Of a stretch of DNA of 64,000 bases, positions 50,851-59,861 are shown piece after piece. The notes beneath the pieces are model-generated. The model saw only the letters and a program-made list of their open reading frames with translations, was not told the origin of the DNA and did not search any database. Source of the stretch: Psychromonas ingrahamii 37. Lineage in GTDB: Bacteria; Pseudomonadota; Gammaproteobacteria; Enterobacterales; Psychromonadaceae. Both the position numbers and the translations under genes were made by a program. Numbering within the stretch: position 1 is the first letter of the stretch; each line of letters begins with the position of its first letter. The DNA is taken from the NCBI RefSeq assembly GCF_000015285.1, contig NC_008709.1:4216001-4280000 (forward strand). The letters run 5' to 3'.

Positions 50851-50910
50851 AATATTACTACCTATATTTGGGTGTAGCGCCATCTTCCGAATGAAAATAG
50901 CTTCCCGATT

Positions 50911-50948
50911 AAAAAGGGCGGCAGATTATAACTGTAATCTGCCACCCT
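50911..50948 (-). terminator. Terminator between nusG and rplK
   Basis: On the minus strand GGGTGGCAGATTA pairs with TAATCTGCCGCCC (one mismatch), followed by T5. It separates the secE-nusG and rplKA transcripts at least partly. Confidence 0.88.
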
Positions 50949-51009
50949 TCACAAGATCTTTTGCTGTTTTTTTAACCTTTAAGGCTATTTAAACCACTTT
51001 TGCTAATAA

Positions 51010-51561
51010 TTAACTGTCTTTTTCTACTTGAGAAAAGTCTAAATCAACGGGTGTTGCACGACCGAAGATAGAAACAGATACTTTCAAACGGCTCTTTTCA
51101 TAGTCAACTTTCTCAACCGTTCCGGTGAAGTCGACAAAAGGACCTTCAGTAACACGTACAATCTGACCGGCTTCAAACAATGTTCTTGGTCGTGGAGAAT
51201 CATGCGATTCTTGAAGACGATTAAGAATATTATCCACTTCTTTTTGAGAAATCGGTGCTGGACGCTCTTTACTGCCGCCGATGAATCCCATCACGCGGTC
51301 AATACTTTTCACTAAATGCCAGCTATCATCATTCATCGCCATTTCAACTAACACGTAGCCTGGAAAGAATTTACGTTCACTTTTACGTTTTTGTCCGGCG
51401 CGCATCTCAACAACTTCTTCAGTTGGGACTAGAATTTGGCCGAAGTAGTCTTCCATTTCATTTAATTTAATATATTCAAGTAATGTTTTTTGTACACGCC
51501 CTTCATAGCCTGAAAATGCTTGCACCACATACCATCTCTTTTTTTGTAGCTCTTCTGACAT
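51010..51561 (-). CDS. nusG: Transcription termination/antitermination protein NusG
   Basis: A 183-aa elongation factor (E. coli 181). The NGN domain ([20 protein letters not shown], then FPGYVLVEM) binds the RNA polymerase clamp helices. The KOW domain ([20 protein letters not shown]) contacts Rho or S10. It lies 9 bp downstream of secE. Confidence 0.98.
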   Translation of the reverse strand: MSEELQKKRWYVVQAFSGYEGRVQKTLLEYIKLNEMEDYFGQILVPTEEVVEMRAGQKRKSERKFFPGYVLVEMAMNDDSWHLVKSIDRVMGFIGGSKERPAPISQKEVDNILNRLQESHDSPRPRTLFEAGQIVRVTEGPFVDFTGTVEKVDYEKSRLKVSVSIFGRATPVDLDFSQVEKDS

Positions 51562-51570
51562 ATTAAATCC

Positions 51571-51951
51571 TTAAATTGCGGTGGTAATAAATGCGACCAG
51601 GCGAACAAGTACGCCATCAAGACCCCATAAAATCAGACCAACAATTGCTGATACGGCAAGGATAATTAATGTTGTCTGCACTGTTTCTTGACGCGTAGGC
51701 CAAACCACTTTGCGTACTTCTAAACGAGCATCTTTAGCGAAAGCGATGAATATTTGTCCCTTTTCTGTCATAACCGCAGAAAAGACTGCAAGTGCAGCTA
51801 ACAGTAGTAAAATACCTACACGCACTAAAATATTTAGCGAGTCACCAACCATATAATTACCAACAATAATTGCCACTAGTAATAAAGTTGTAACACCCCA
51901 TTTAAGGCCGTCGAATGAACTTGTTTTGTTTTCAGTATTCATTGTACTCAT
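51571..51951 (-). CDS. secE: Preprotein translocase subunit SecE
   Basis: A 126-aa three-helix inner-membrane protein of the SecYEG channel, the size of the E. coli protein (127). Helices are near 18-35, 42-60 and 93-115. The conserved amphipathic segment EVRKVVWPTRQETVQTTLII precedes the last helix. It is the first gene of the secE-nusG transcript. Confidence 0.97.
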   Translation of the reverse strand: MSTMNTENKTSSFDGLKWGVTTLLLVAIIVGNYMVGDSLNILVRVGILLLLAALAVFSAVMTEKGQIFIAFAKDARLEVRKVVWPTRQETVQTTLIILAVSAIVGLILWGLDGVLVRLVAFITTAI

Positions 51952-52616
51952 AGCGCGTTGTACCCATTGTTAAATTAATAATCTTTTTATTCAAAAAGAC
52001 ACTGTCTAAGGCATCAAATCAACTCGTTTTGCTGTAAAACGCAGTGTAAATTCACACCTGAAATTAAAACTCGTCAGTATAAGGATTTTTATTGCCTTTG
52101 TAACGCAATAATCCTTATTTTTTAAAGAAAAAGAACTTCTTGAGCAAACTTAATCAACATATCTTCACCTTCCGGTTGCCAGTCAATTAGCTTATTAGCA
52201 CCATAAAAATAGTTTTTTATCTTCCAGTCACCACCATTAATAGCTTCATATCAAATCACTTTTGGATTCCGGAAAAATCATCACTCCCAGTTAATAATAA
52301 TTAAGTTTTGATACGCTAATTTACTTCAAGTTAAATAATAACATATTAAGAAGGCTCTCGAGCTTGTAAAAAGTTTTTTATTTTTTTTAGTATTATATGA
52401 TTATTATTCAAATCTGCCCGCCCAAAACGAGGATTCAGGTATTATTTTCAGAACTAAGCCTTTAGACTCGGCGGGTAAGATGCTTGAATGCTGGAGTGCT
52501 TCAATGCCTGAAGGCGCGGTTCCAAGTGCCCAGACAATGCACAACTGAAGCTTGTGACTTTGCCAGCCAAAAGCCGAGATTCCAAAAAACAGAGTCTACG
52601 GATAAAGATTACAGAT
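51952..52616. other. Intergenic region between secE and cydC, with one gene fragment
   Basis: No intact gene. A minus-strand frame at 52122-52250 reads like the C-terminal end of a protein (GGDWKIKNYFYGANKLIDWQ...EVLFL-stop) but is closed upstream by a stop; it is probably a remnant of a deleted gene. A hairpin (AAGGATTTTTATTGC with GCAATAATCCTT) lies at about 52081-52116. In E. coli the region upstream of secE has tRNA genes and tufB; none is seen here. Confidence 0.5.
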
Positions 52617-54395
52617 CTAATGTAACTGTTGATGCAGGCTTGCATAATAATCATCTTGTGCTAATAAATCGGAATGAGAACCCGAAACACGTAACAGACC
52701 ATCTTCCATCAAGTGAATTTCATCCATTTTTGTCATAGCGGTTAGTCGATGGCTTATCATTAACACCGTTTTATGCTTAGCAAACTCAAATAACAAAGAA
52801 AGGATCTCTCTTTCCGTGCGCTTATCTAAGCCTTCTGTGGGCTCATCCAGTAATAATAAGGGCGCATCACGTAATAACACTCTAGCAACACCAATACGTC
52901 GCTGTTCACCTCCAGAGAGTTGTCTACCGCCTTCACCTATCCATGCATCAAGAGAATTATCTCCTTCTATTAATGCTGATAGTCCAACCTTTTTAAGCAC
53001 AACAATCAGATGTTTATCATTGCTCTCTTCAGCCGCTTTTTGCTCGGCATAAGTTGTAAACTCAGACAAATTCGGTTGCGCTAAGGTCAAATTGTCTCTT
53101 AGTGTGCCAGAGAACAGATAAATACGTTGACTCACTAGGGAAAGTCCACCAGTTAAAGCCTGCTGGCTGTACTGGTCAACAGCTATCCCATCAAGTAACA
53201 AACGGCCGGAATTTGGCGCCCATTCTCGCGTAATCAATGAGAGTAAACTTGATTTACCACAACCCGTTGGTCCTAATAACGCCACCTTTTCACCCACTTT
53301 AATGGATAAATTAATTCCCTTAAGGATTTCCACACCTCCCTTTTCATATGAGAAAACGATATCTTTGAGCTGTAATGCGCCTTTCTTTACAACGGTTTGA
53401 TTTTGATTGTTAAATACAATGTCCGGTGTTTGTTCAACTAATTCATTAACGCGTTTACCCGCGTTGACACAAGAGGATAGATGCTGAAAAGCACCCGCAA
53501 TAGGCATTAACATTTCAATACAGGCCAGCACCATAAAAGTTACCATTGCTAACATAGGGCCGGGCGGCTGATGTTCGCCAATACCAGAAGCGGCAATATA
53601 AAGGATAAGCACCACAACTATGCCATGGCATAAGATCAACGCAGCCTGGCTCAATCCCGTCACATTCACCATTGCACGCTGGCTATCTAAAAGGTTTTCT
53701 TCGGATAATCTTAATTTTTCACGAAAGCGCTGATCCGCCCCAAACAGAGATATTTCAGCTAACCCCTGCACAAATTCCAATATTTGGACGCGTAATACTC
53801 GTTTGCTTTCGAGTTGTTTGATACCGGGTTTTCGACCAAGAAAATAGAAAATCCAAGGTAGAATAAGCCAAATCAACAATAAGCTACCACACAAAATCAG
53901 CGCTAATTGTACATCAATCCAGGCAACAAAAAGGTATAAACCCACAATCATTAATAATGCGCTTATCATTGGCGTAATCAATCGTAAATAAAGGTGATCT
54001 AGCGTATCGATATCAGCCACTAAGCGATTGAGTAATTCCCCTTGTCGTAACTTTTGCATATTACGCGCACTAAGCGGCAACACTTTACGCCAAGCCCATA
54101 CTCGAAGCCTCGTTAGCAGCTTAAAAGTTGCTTCATGAGTCGCTAAACGCTCACCGTATCGACTTGCTGTTCGCATAATAGAGAGAAAGCGGACGCCGCC
54201 AGCAGGCGTAAAATAATTAAACGCTTGTGTGGCGACTAAGGTTAGCCCTGCTACGGCAGATGCTGATAAAAACCAGCCTGAAAGCGATAATAAACCAATA
54301 CCCGCGAATAAAGTCGTAATACTTAAAAACAAACCGATCAACATCATTAACCATTGATGTTTAAACAATTTAAGAAAAGGCAATAAGGTTCTCAT
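52617..54395 (-). CDS. cydC: Heme/thiol ABC exporter subunit CydC
   Basis: A 592-aa half-transporter: six-helix exporter domain (about 1-310), then ATPase domain with Walker A GPTGCGKSS, signature LSGGEQRRIGVARVLL, Walker B LLLLDEPTEGLD and H-loop MISHRL. With CydD it exports cysteine/glutathione (heme also proposed) and is needed for cytochrome bd assembly. Its ATG overlaps the cydD stop (TGATG). No cydAB genes are in the window. Confidence 0.95.
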   Translation of the reverse strand: MRTLLPFLKLFKHQWLMMLIGLFLSITTLFAGIGLLSLSGWFLSASAVAGLTLVATQAFNYFTPAGGVRFLSIMRTASRYGERLATHEATFKLLTRLRVWAWRKVLPLSARNMQKLRQGELLNRLVADIDTLDHLYLRLITPMISALLMIVGLYLFVAWIDVQLALILCGSLLLIWLILPWIFYFLGRKPGIKQLESKRVLRVQILEFVQGLAEISLFGADQRFREKLRLSEENLLDSQRAMVNVTGLSQAALILCHGIVVVLILYIAASGIGEHQPPGPMLAMVTFMVLACIEMLMPIAGAFQHLSSCVNAGKRVNELVEQTPDIVFNNQNQTVVKKGALQLKDIVFSYEKGGVEILKGINLSIKVGEKVALLGPTGCGKSSLLSLITREWAPNSGRLLLDGIAVDQYSQQALTGGLSLVSQRIYLFSGTLRDNLTLAQPNLSEFTTYAEQKAAEESNDKHLIVVLKKVGLSALIEGDNSLDAWIGEGGRQLSGGEQRRIGVARVLLRDAPLLLLDEPTEGLDKRTEREILSLLFEFAKHKTVLMISHRLTAMTKMDEIHLMEDGLLRVSGSHSDLLAQDDYYASLHQQLH

Positions 54396-56206
54396 CAGTT
54401 AAGCTCCTTATTTTTTTGCTCGTCTGGATCATCTGTCTGCATCTGCTTAAATAACCCAGGTAACTTGTTTAATTGCTCAAAACTGCCTTGTTGAACAATA
54501 ATGCCTTTATCTAATACTAAAACAATATCCATTTGCTGCAACTGATCTAATCGATGGGTAACCATCAAACAGGATGAGTTTGTCATTGCATCACGCAATG
54601 CACTCAGTACAGCTTGTTCGTTATGCCTGTCCAAACCAGCCGTTGGCTCATCTAATAAAAAGAGCGCTGCTTCTTGCCCAAGCGCGCGAGCTAATGCGAT
54701 ACGCTGCGCTTGCCCTACGGAAACACCCGCCATTTGCTCACCAATAGGGTGATCTAATCCTAAGGTTTGTTGATTAACAAAATCGAGTACTTTCGCCTTC
54801 GCTAATAACGATCGAACCCTCTCATCCTCGATGTCAGCGGAGGCCATAGTCACATTATCACGCACAGTGCCATGGAAAAGCTGAGGATCTTGGCCAAGCC
54901 ATGCCAAATGAGCACGCCATTGTGATACTGGTAACTCGTTTAACTCCACACCATTAATTTTCAGCGAGCCTTGATAGGGTAAAAAACCCAATAAAGCATT
55001 TAACAGGCTGCTTTTACCCGCGCCGCTTGGACCGACAATCGCCATATGTTGGCCATTATTAAGTTGAAAACTGAGCGGCCCCGTTAAGGTAATGCCCGAA
55101 TGACTCTTCACAGTGAAATCAGATGCAATTATCTCAAGGCCAGCGTGCCAGTTTATTGTTTTAATCGTTGTGCTTTTTTCAGTCGATGATGTTGTTTGTT
55201 CAATTGTCTCTACATTATATTCTAATAATTCCATCAACTCTTCAGCTGCACCAATCGCCTGTGCTTTCGCATGATAATGGGTACCCATATCTCGTAATGG
55301 CTGGTAAAATTCAGGCGCAAGCATCAATACAAACATGCCGACAAACAGACTAAATCCCGCATCATAATCACCAAAATCAAAATGACCTAAGAAACTAAAA
55401 CCAAAATAAATAGCTAACAATGCAATAGAGATGGCGGCAAAGAACTCTAATACTGCCGAGCTTAAAAAGGCGATACGTAAGACTGACATGGTTTTTTTAC
55501 GAAATGATTCTGAAGCGGCTTCAATATCCTTCCCTTCTGCTTCACCTCGATTAAATAGCTTTAAAGTATGTAATCCTTTTAACCTGTCCATAAAATGGCC
55601 ACTTAGCTGTGCCATGGCACTGAAATTCTTACGGTTGGCATCTGCAGCCCCTTCACCCACAAAAATCATAAATATTGGAATCAATGGTGCTGTGCATAAT
55701 AAAATAAGTCCGGCAGCCCAATTTAATGGAAAGACAACAACCAAAATTGTCAGTGGAATAAAACCGGCCAGTATCATCTGTGGTAAGTATCGAGCATAAA
55801 AATCGTGTAGGTCTTCAACCTGTTCAAGCACGATACTTGCCCAACTACCCGCCGGTTTACCTTTAATGAAAGCAGGACCTAACTCGCTGATTTTATCCAG
55901 TACTGCACTGCGAATTTGTAATCGTAGCCGTTTACCAGCTTCGAAACCGCTTCGTTCACGGGCATAGGCAAGTAAGGCACGTACTGGAACTAAGGCCAAT
56001 AAGCATAAAAATTCATTGCTGAATTGAGACTTAGGAAGATTGAGAATAATAATGCCATGCAGGACAGTCGATATTAAGTAGGCTTGTACTATCAGGGAAA
56101 AGCCAGTTAACAAGCCAAATATCACTGTTAAATTAAGATAAAAACCACAAGTTTTTTTCTGTTTTTTTAACCAGGAGCTCAGTTTTTTTTCTAAGGGTTT
56201 GTCCAT
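54395..56206 (-). CDS. cydD: Heme/thiol ABC exporter subunit CydD
   Basis: A 603-aa half-transporter, partner of CydC. I start it at the ATG at 56206 (MDKPLEKKLSSWLKK), which has TAGGA upstream; the frame continues six codons to a TTG. The exporter domain is followed by Walker A GPSGAGKSS, signature VSVGQAQRIALARAL, Walker B LFLLDEPTAGLD and H-loop MVTHRLDQ. The variant signature (VSVGQ in place of LSGGQ) is usual for CydD. Confidence 0.95.
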   Translation of the reverse strand: MDKPLEKKLSSWLKKQKKTCGFYLNLTVIFGLLTGFSLIVQAYLISTVLHGIIILNLPKSQFSNEFLCLLALVPVRALLAYARERSGFEAGKRLRLQIRSAVLDKISELGPAFIKGKPAGSWASIVLEQVEDLHDFYARYLPQMILAGFIPLTILVVVFPLNWAAGLILLCTAPLIPIFMIFVGEGAADANRKNFSAMAQLSGHFMDRLKGLHTLKLFNRGEAEGKDIEAASESFRKKTMSVLRIAFLSSAVLEFFAAISIALLAIYFGFSFLGHFDFGDYDAGFSLFVGMFVLMLAPEFYQPLRDMGTHYHAKAQAIGAAEELMELLEYNVETIEQTTSSTEKSTTIKTINWHAGLEIIASDFTVKSHSGITLTGPLSFQLNNGQHMAIVGPSGAGKSSLLNALLGFLPYQGSLKINGVELNELPVSQWRAHLAWLGQDPQLFHGTVRDNVTMASADIEDERVRSLLAKAKVLDFVNQQTLGLDHPIGEQMAGVSVGQAQRIALARALGQEAALFLLDEPTAGLDRHNEQAVLSALRDAMTNSSCLMVTHRLDQLQQMDIVLVLDKGIIVQQGSFEQLNKLPGLFKQMQTDDPDEQKNKELN

Positions 56207-57036
56207 ATTGTTCCTACAGTTCAAGTTACATTATTGCAGTTAAAAAGCTAATATAACCCAGTATCACAGGCTCTAAGTCTAAATAAAACCAACAAGGGCC
56301 TAACATTTTCCATACGAACAAAGCCATCCGGTGGTGTTGCTGCTTTATGTTCGTCTGATGTTTTTAATGCTCTAATAAGTCGAAGAAATTCAGGAATTGG
56401 ATGTCCATTTAAATCATCTTTCAGTTAATAATATTTATTTCGTTAATCATAACTTTTTAAAAAAAATAGATATAGATGATTGTAAATATCAACATAATAG
56501 GAAAAAACTATTGTAATGAAATTTTAATAAGCACCCTTTATAAATCTGCCTTTCTAGGAATAGAAAATCTTAAAGAACCGTTATGGAATGACTCTTTGAC
56601 AGGTTAATACCAACATAAATAAAATCACGATTTGAATTAAAAGGTAGGGATAATAATTTATTTCTTCTGCTATAACTCATCTCTGCCAGGGGTTATATCT
56701 TATATGTAGTAGCTATGGAGAGGATGTTTAAATAAATGCTACACTCGCCAATATGTGCAAACTGGCAAATTAACATCTATATTTGAACAATGGCAGATCC
56801 CCTCTATTTTAGTCTTACTCATTTATCCTAAAGTATATTATAAAGCCAAACACATCCAAATATTTGCAGATTTTTTGGTCGCTTGATTTGAAAATAAATA
56901 AAAAAATAAATCATTAAGATAAAGAGGCGGTGTGGGTATAACGGGCGGGTAAAAATGAGCAGTGACGGCTGCAATCAGGGTTTCGATTAATGCCGGGGAT
57001 AAGGAAGTTGTTGTTGAAAATATTTGAATTATTCAC
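56207..57036. other. Gene-free region between cydD and the polysaccharide cluster
   Basis: AT-rich, with no credible frame on either strand. A motif TTAATACCAACATAAATAA at about 56606 resembles ends of small palindromic elements in marine gammaproteobacteria, but I found no matching second end. Confidence 0.45.
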
Positions 57037-57120
57037 CACCGAGAACACCGAGGCTTGAAACACGGAGGCTTCGCACACCGAGAAAAAATATTTGTTAAAT
57101 CTTTCCCGGTGCTCTCGGTG
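57037..57120. repeat. Inverted repeat of CACCGAG units
   Basis: CACCGAGAACACCGAG (57037-57052) is complementary at 14 of 16 positions to CCCGGTGCTCTCGGTG (57105-57120), with a further ACACCGAGAA at 57076-57085. No T-tract suitable for termination follows. Confidence 0.6.
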
Positions 57121-57141
57121 TAGTCTATGGTTAAACTCTAT

Positions 57142-57474
57142 TCAAAATTTGTTGAGTTTTTCCGCCCATTTAAGCGCAGATTCAGACATCATTGCATATA
57201 CGAATTCAAATGCTTCTCTGCTTTGAGGTTATATGCCTACTGACCATTCCATTGCTGAATAACATGGTTTTACCCCTTGCAGCAGGTTCAATATGCTGGG
57301 ACAAGTCAATATTTTCTTCTCTTACAACGGTGATCGAGTGTGCATCTGCAGATCTGCCGACTAAGGCGTTAATGCCAGCTAAATTAACCTCAAGGTGTGG
57401 TAAGTGTTTTTCAATAACACTTCGCCAATCAGTGAGCGAAAAACATTACCCATGTAAACCACTAAAATTTTGTT
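57142..57474 (-). pseudogene. wzb: Dead low-molecular-weight protein-tyrosine phosphatase (Wzb-like)
   Basis: Minus-strand pieces in more than one frame reconstruct a Wzb-type phosphatase: NKILVVYMGNVFRSLIGEVL at the start, then after a frameshift GINALVGRSADAHSITVV followed by REENIDLSQHI, and at the end EAFEFVYAMMSESALKWAEK followed by LNKF-stop. The catalytic CxxNxCRSP loop has both cysteines replaced (Y, F) and the Pro changed, and the acid-loop region before the C-terminus is deleted. The gene is inactive. Its location beside sugar-polymer genes fits the wza-wzb-wzc position in capsule clusters. Confidence 0.75.
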
Positions 57475-57703
57475 AAACAGAGTACTAACAATTCCATACG
57501 CGCAACTCCTCTTCCGTAATTCATTAATGTAAATAGTATAACAAGCTGATTAAATTGGTGATCTATTTTTGAAATTTAACCAACTCAAATCATTCCCGAA
57601 GTGAGTTATTCGGAAGTCTTAATGAATTAAATATACGATTTCAATTATTATTCGCTATCGGCAATAAGTGAAGATTGACCCGTTAATAAGACTGAACTGT
57701 CGT

Positions 57704-59611
57704 TCAATTTATGCCCTGTTGCTTTTTCGCCTTCCAAACCAGATCACCGATGCCATCTGTTGGGTTAAAACCAGCAGGCGTTGCCAATAAAATTTCCCGA
57801 ATGCTTTCATGATCAAACTCATGACAGGCTTGATCAAGCCGCTGCAGAATTTTTTCATACTCAGGGTAGGGTAAGAAATTTTCATTCGCAGTCATAATAC
57901 ACTGATGCGCTGTTTTTTCGACATTATCACCAATCAATAACTCTTCAAAAAGTTTCTCACCTGGACGCAGGCCAGTAAACTTAATCTCAATATCACCGTA
58001 GGGGTTTTGCGATGTTTTCACCTCTAAACCTGACAAATGGATCAGATTTTTTGCAAGATCAACAATTTTCACCGGCTCGCCCATATCCAGCACAAAGACA
58101 TCCCCCCCTTTGCCCATGGCGCCAGCCTGAATGACTAATTGCGCGGCCTCAGGAATCGTCATAAAATAACGAATAATATCAGGGTGTGTCACGGTGACAT
58201 ATTCACCTTCCGCTATTTGCCGTTTAAACAGTGGAATAACGGAGCCTGAAGAGCCCAACACATTACCAAAACGTACCATACAAAAACGCGTGTTATGTTC
58301 TTCTGCCGCTAACGACTGCAGTGTCAACTCTGCCATGCGTTTTGTTGTGCCCATTACATTAGTTGGACGAACTGCTTTATCCGTCGAAATCAAAACGAAT
58401 GACTCCACTTTTGCTGCAATGGCGGCCAATGCGGTGTAATAAGTGCCAAAAATATTATTACGCACACCTTCGACGACATTGTGTTCAACCATTGGCACAT
58501 GCTTATAAGCGGCGGCATGATAGAGCGTTTGTACTGCAAAACTTTCCAGTACTGTTTGTAAGCGATTCTTACGCTGCACTGAGCCTAACAAAGGAATAAT
58601 TTGAACGGTTAAGTTTTGCCCTGCCACTAACTCCGATAACTCTTTATCTATCTGGTATAAGCCGTACTCGGACAGCTCAAATAATATCAAAGATTTTGGT
58701 GCCTGTTGCACAATCTGCCGGCAAAGCTCAGATCCTATCGAGCCTCCCGCCCCCGTCACCATAACCACTTTATTTTTAATATTTGCGTTAAGGAGCTCTG
58801 GTTTAGCCAAAACACAATCACGCCCTAAAAGATCTTCAATCGCCACATCACAAAGCTGATCCATTGATGCTGAACCATTTATTATTTCTTCAAAAGCTGG
58901 CACACTTTTCACCTCAACACGCAACTCGGTCAAAGTGTTAATGATCGCCTTACGCTGCGATCGCTTAGCTCTTGGCATAGCTAACAAGACTTTATTGATC
59001 TGCATTCGCGATATTAAACGCTTTAAATCTTTACTGTTATAGACAGTCAAACCATTAACAACGTTTTTGAAAAGTTTTTGTTCATCATCAATAAAAGCAA
59101 CGGGGTGAAATTCATTACCATGGCGCAGTAAATTAGCTAATTGTCGCCCTGAATCACCCGCCCCATAAATAATAACCCGATCTTTCTGTTTGGTATTATG
59201 CTGAGAGACAAGCACCCGCACCAATAACCTTGAGCCTCCACTAAGTAAAACAAGATAAGCGAAATAAATAATAGGAATAGCCCGGGGCAGGAACACCTCA
59301 AAAAAATATCCCAAAACAACCAGAAAAAGAGCTGACACTGCACAGCTAAGAACAATAGTGAATAATGCATGAACACTTAAGTAGCGTAATATTGCACGGT
59401 ACAGACCGACGCGGATAAAGAAAATAAGAGTGCTGAGGACGAGCAGCATGAGTACTTGCCAATATTTGCTGCTATCAAGAAACGGAACCGATTCTAAGCG
59501 AGTATAAAAAGCTCCCACAAAAGCTGAAAAAATAAAGACGGTATCAACAAAAATACTAACGATTCGTTTATAGATACGGGGCATTGAGAAGATTTTGTTA
59601 ATAATGAACAT
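57704..59611 (-). CDS. Nucleotide-sugar 4,6-dehydratase/epimerase, WbpM/CapD/FlaA1 type
   Basis: A 635-aa membrane-attached SDR enzyme. Four N-terminal helices (about 12-120), a first Rossmann-like region (YGAGDSGRQLANLLRHG near 150), then the catalytic domain with VTGAGGSIGSELCRQI (near 287) and STDKAVRPTNVMGTTKRMAE, the Ser-Met-Lys arrangement of WbpM-like UDP-GlcNAc 4,6-dehydratases. It probably makes the 4-keto-6-deoxy precursor of QuiNAc/FucNAc-type sugars. The fused epimerase-transferase gene lies 250 bp upstream, consistent with an undecaprenyl-linked first sugar. Confidence 0.9.
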   Translation of the reverse strand: MFIINKIFSMPRIYKRIVSIFVDTVFIFSAFVGAFYTRLESVPFLDSSKYWQVLMLLVLSTLIFFIRVGLYRAILRYLSVHALFTIVLSCAVSALFLVVLGYFFEVFLPRAIPIIYFAYLVLLSGGSRLLVRVLVSQHNTKQKDRVIIYGAGDSGRQLANLLRHGNEFHPVAFIDDEQKLFKNVVNGLTVYNSKDLKRLISRMQINKVLLAMPRAKRSQRKAIINTLTELRVEVKSVPAFEEIINGSASMDQLCDVAIEDLLGRDCVLAKPELLNANIKNKVVMVTGAGGSIGSELCRQIVQQAPKSLILFELSEYGLYQIDKELSELVAGQNLTVQIIPLLGSVQRKNRLQTVLESFAVQTLYHAAAYKHVPMVEHNVVEGVRNNIFGTYYTALAAIAAKVESFVLISTDKAVRPTNVMGTTKRMAELTLQSLAAEEHNTRFCMVRFGNVLGSSGSVIPLFKRQIAEGEYVTVTHPDIIRYFMTIPEAAQLVIQAGAMGKGGDVFVLDMGEPVKIVDLAKNLIHLSGLEVKTSQNPYGDIEIKFTGLRPGEKLFEELLIGDNVEKTAHQCIMTANENFLPYPEYEKILQRLDQACHEFDHESIREILLATPAGFNPTDGIGDLVWKAKKQQGIN

Positions 59612-59861
59612 AACGTCCTAGAAAATAGAAATAAAGATTAACACCTGACCATAAAAATGTCGGACACAATCAAAAAAACACAGTATAAATGAATCTCAAA
59701 GGATGTGAATTCTATTACATGCTTGATGTTACATATGGCTTTTATTAATGGATTGATAACTATTTTTTGGCACTCATCTTTCAGGAGTTGGTTTTGCAGG
59801 AGTTGGTTTTGGACATGAGCCTTTGGGCTCAGCGGTTGAGAGAGTAGTCATCAATAAAGAA

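Noticed and set aside
52484-52738. 84-codon plus-strand frame near cydC
   Set aside because: Its second half is antisense to the cydC C-terminus and the rest has no start signal or recognisable product.
57192-57476. 94-codon plus-strand frame
   Set aside because: It is antisense to the wzb pseudogene, whose minus-strand reading gives clear phosphatase similarity.
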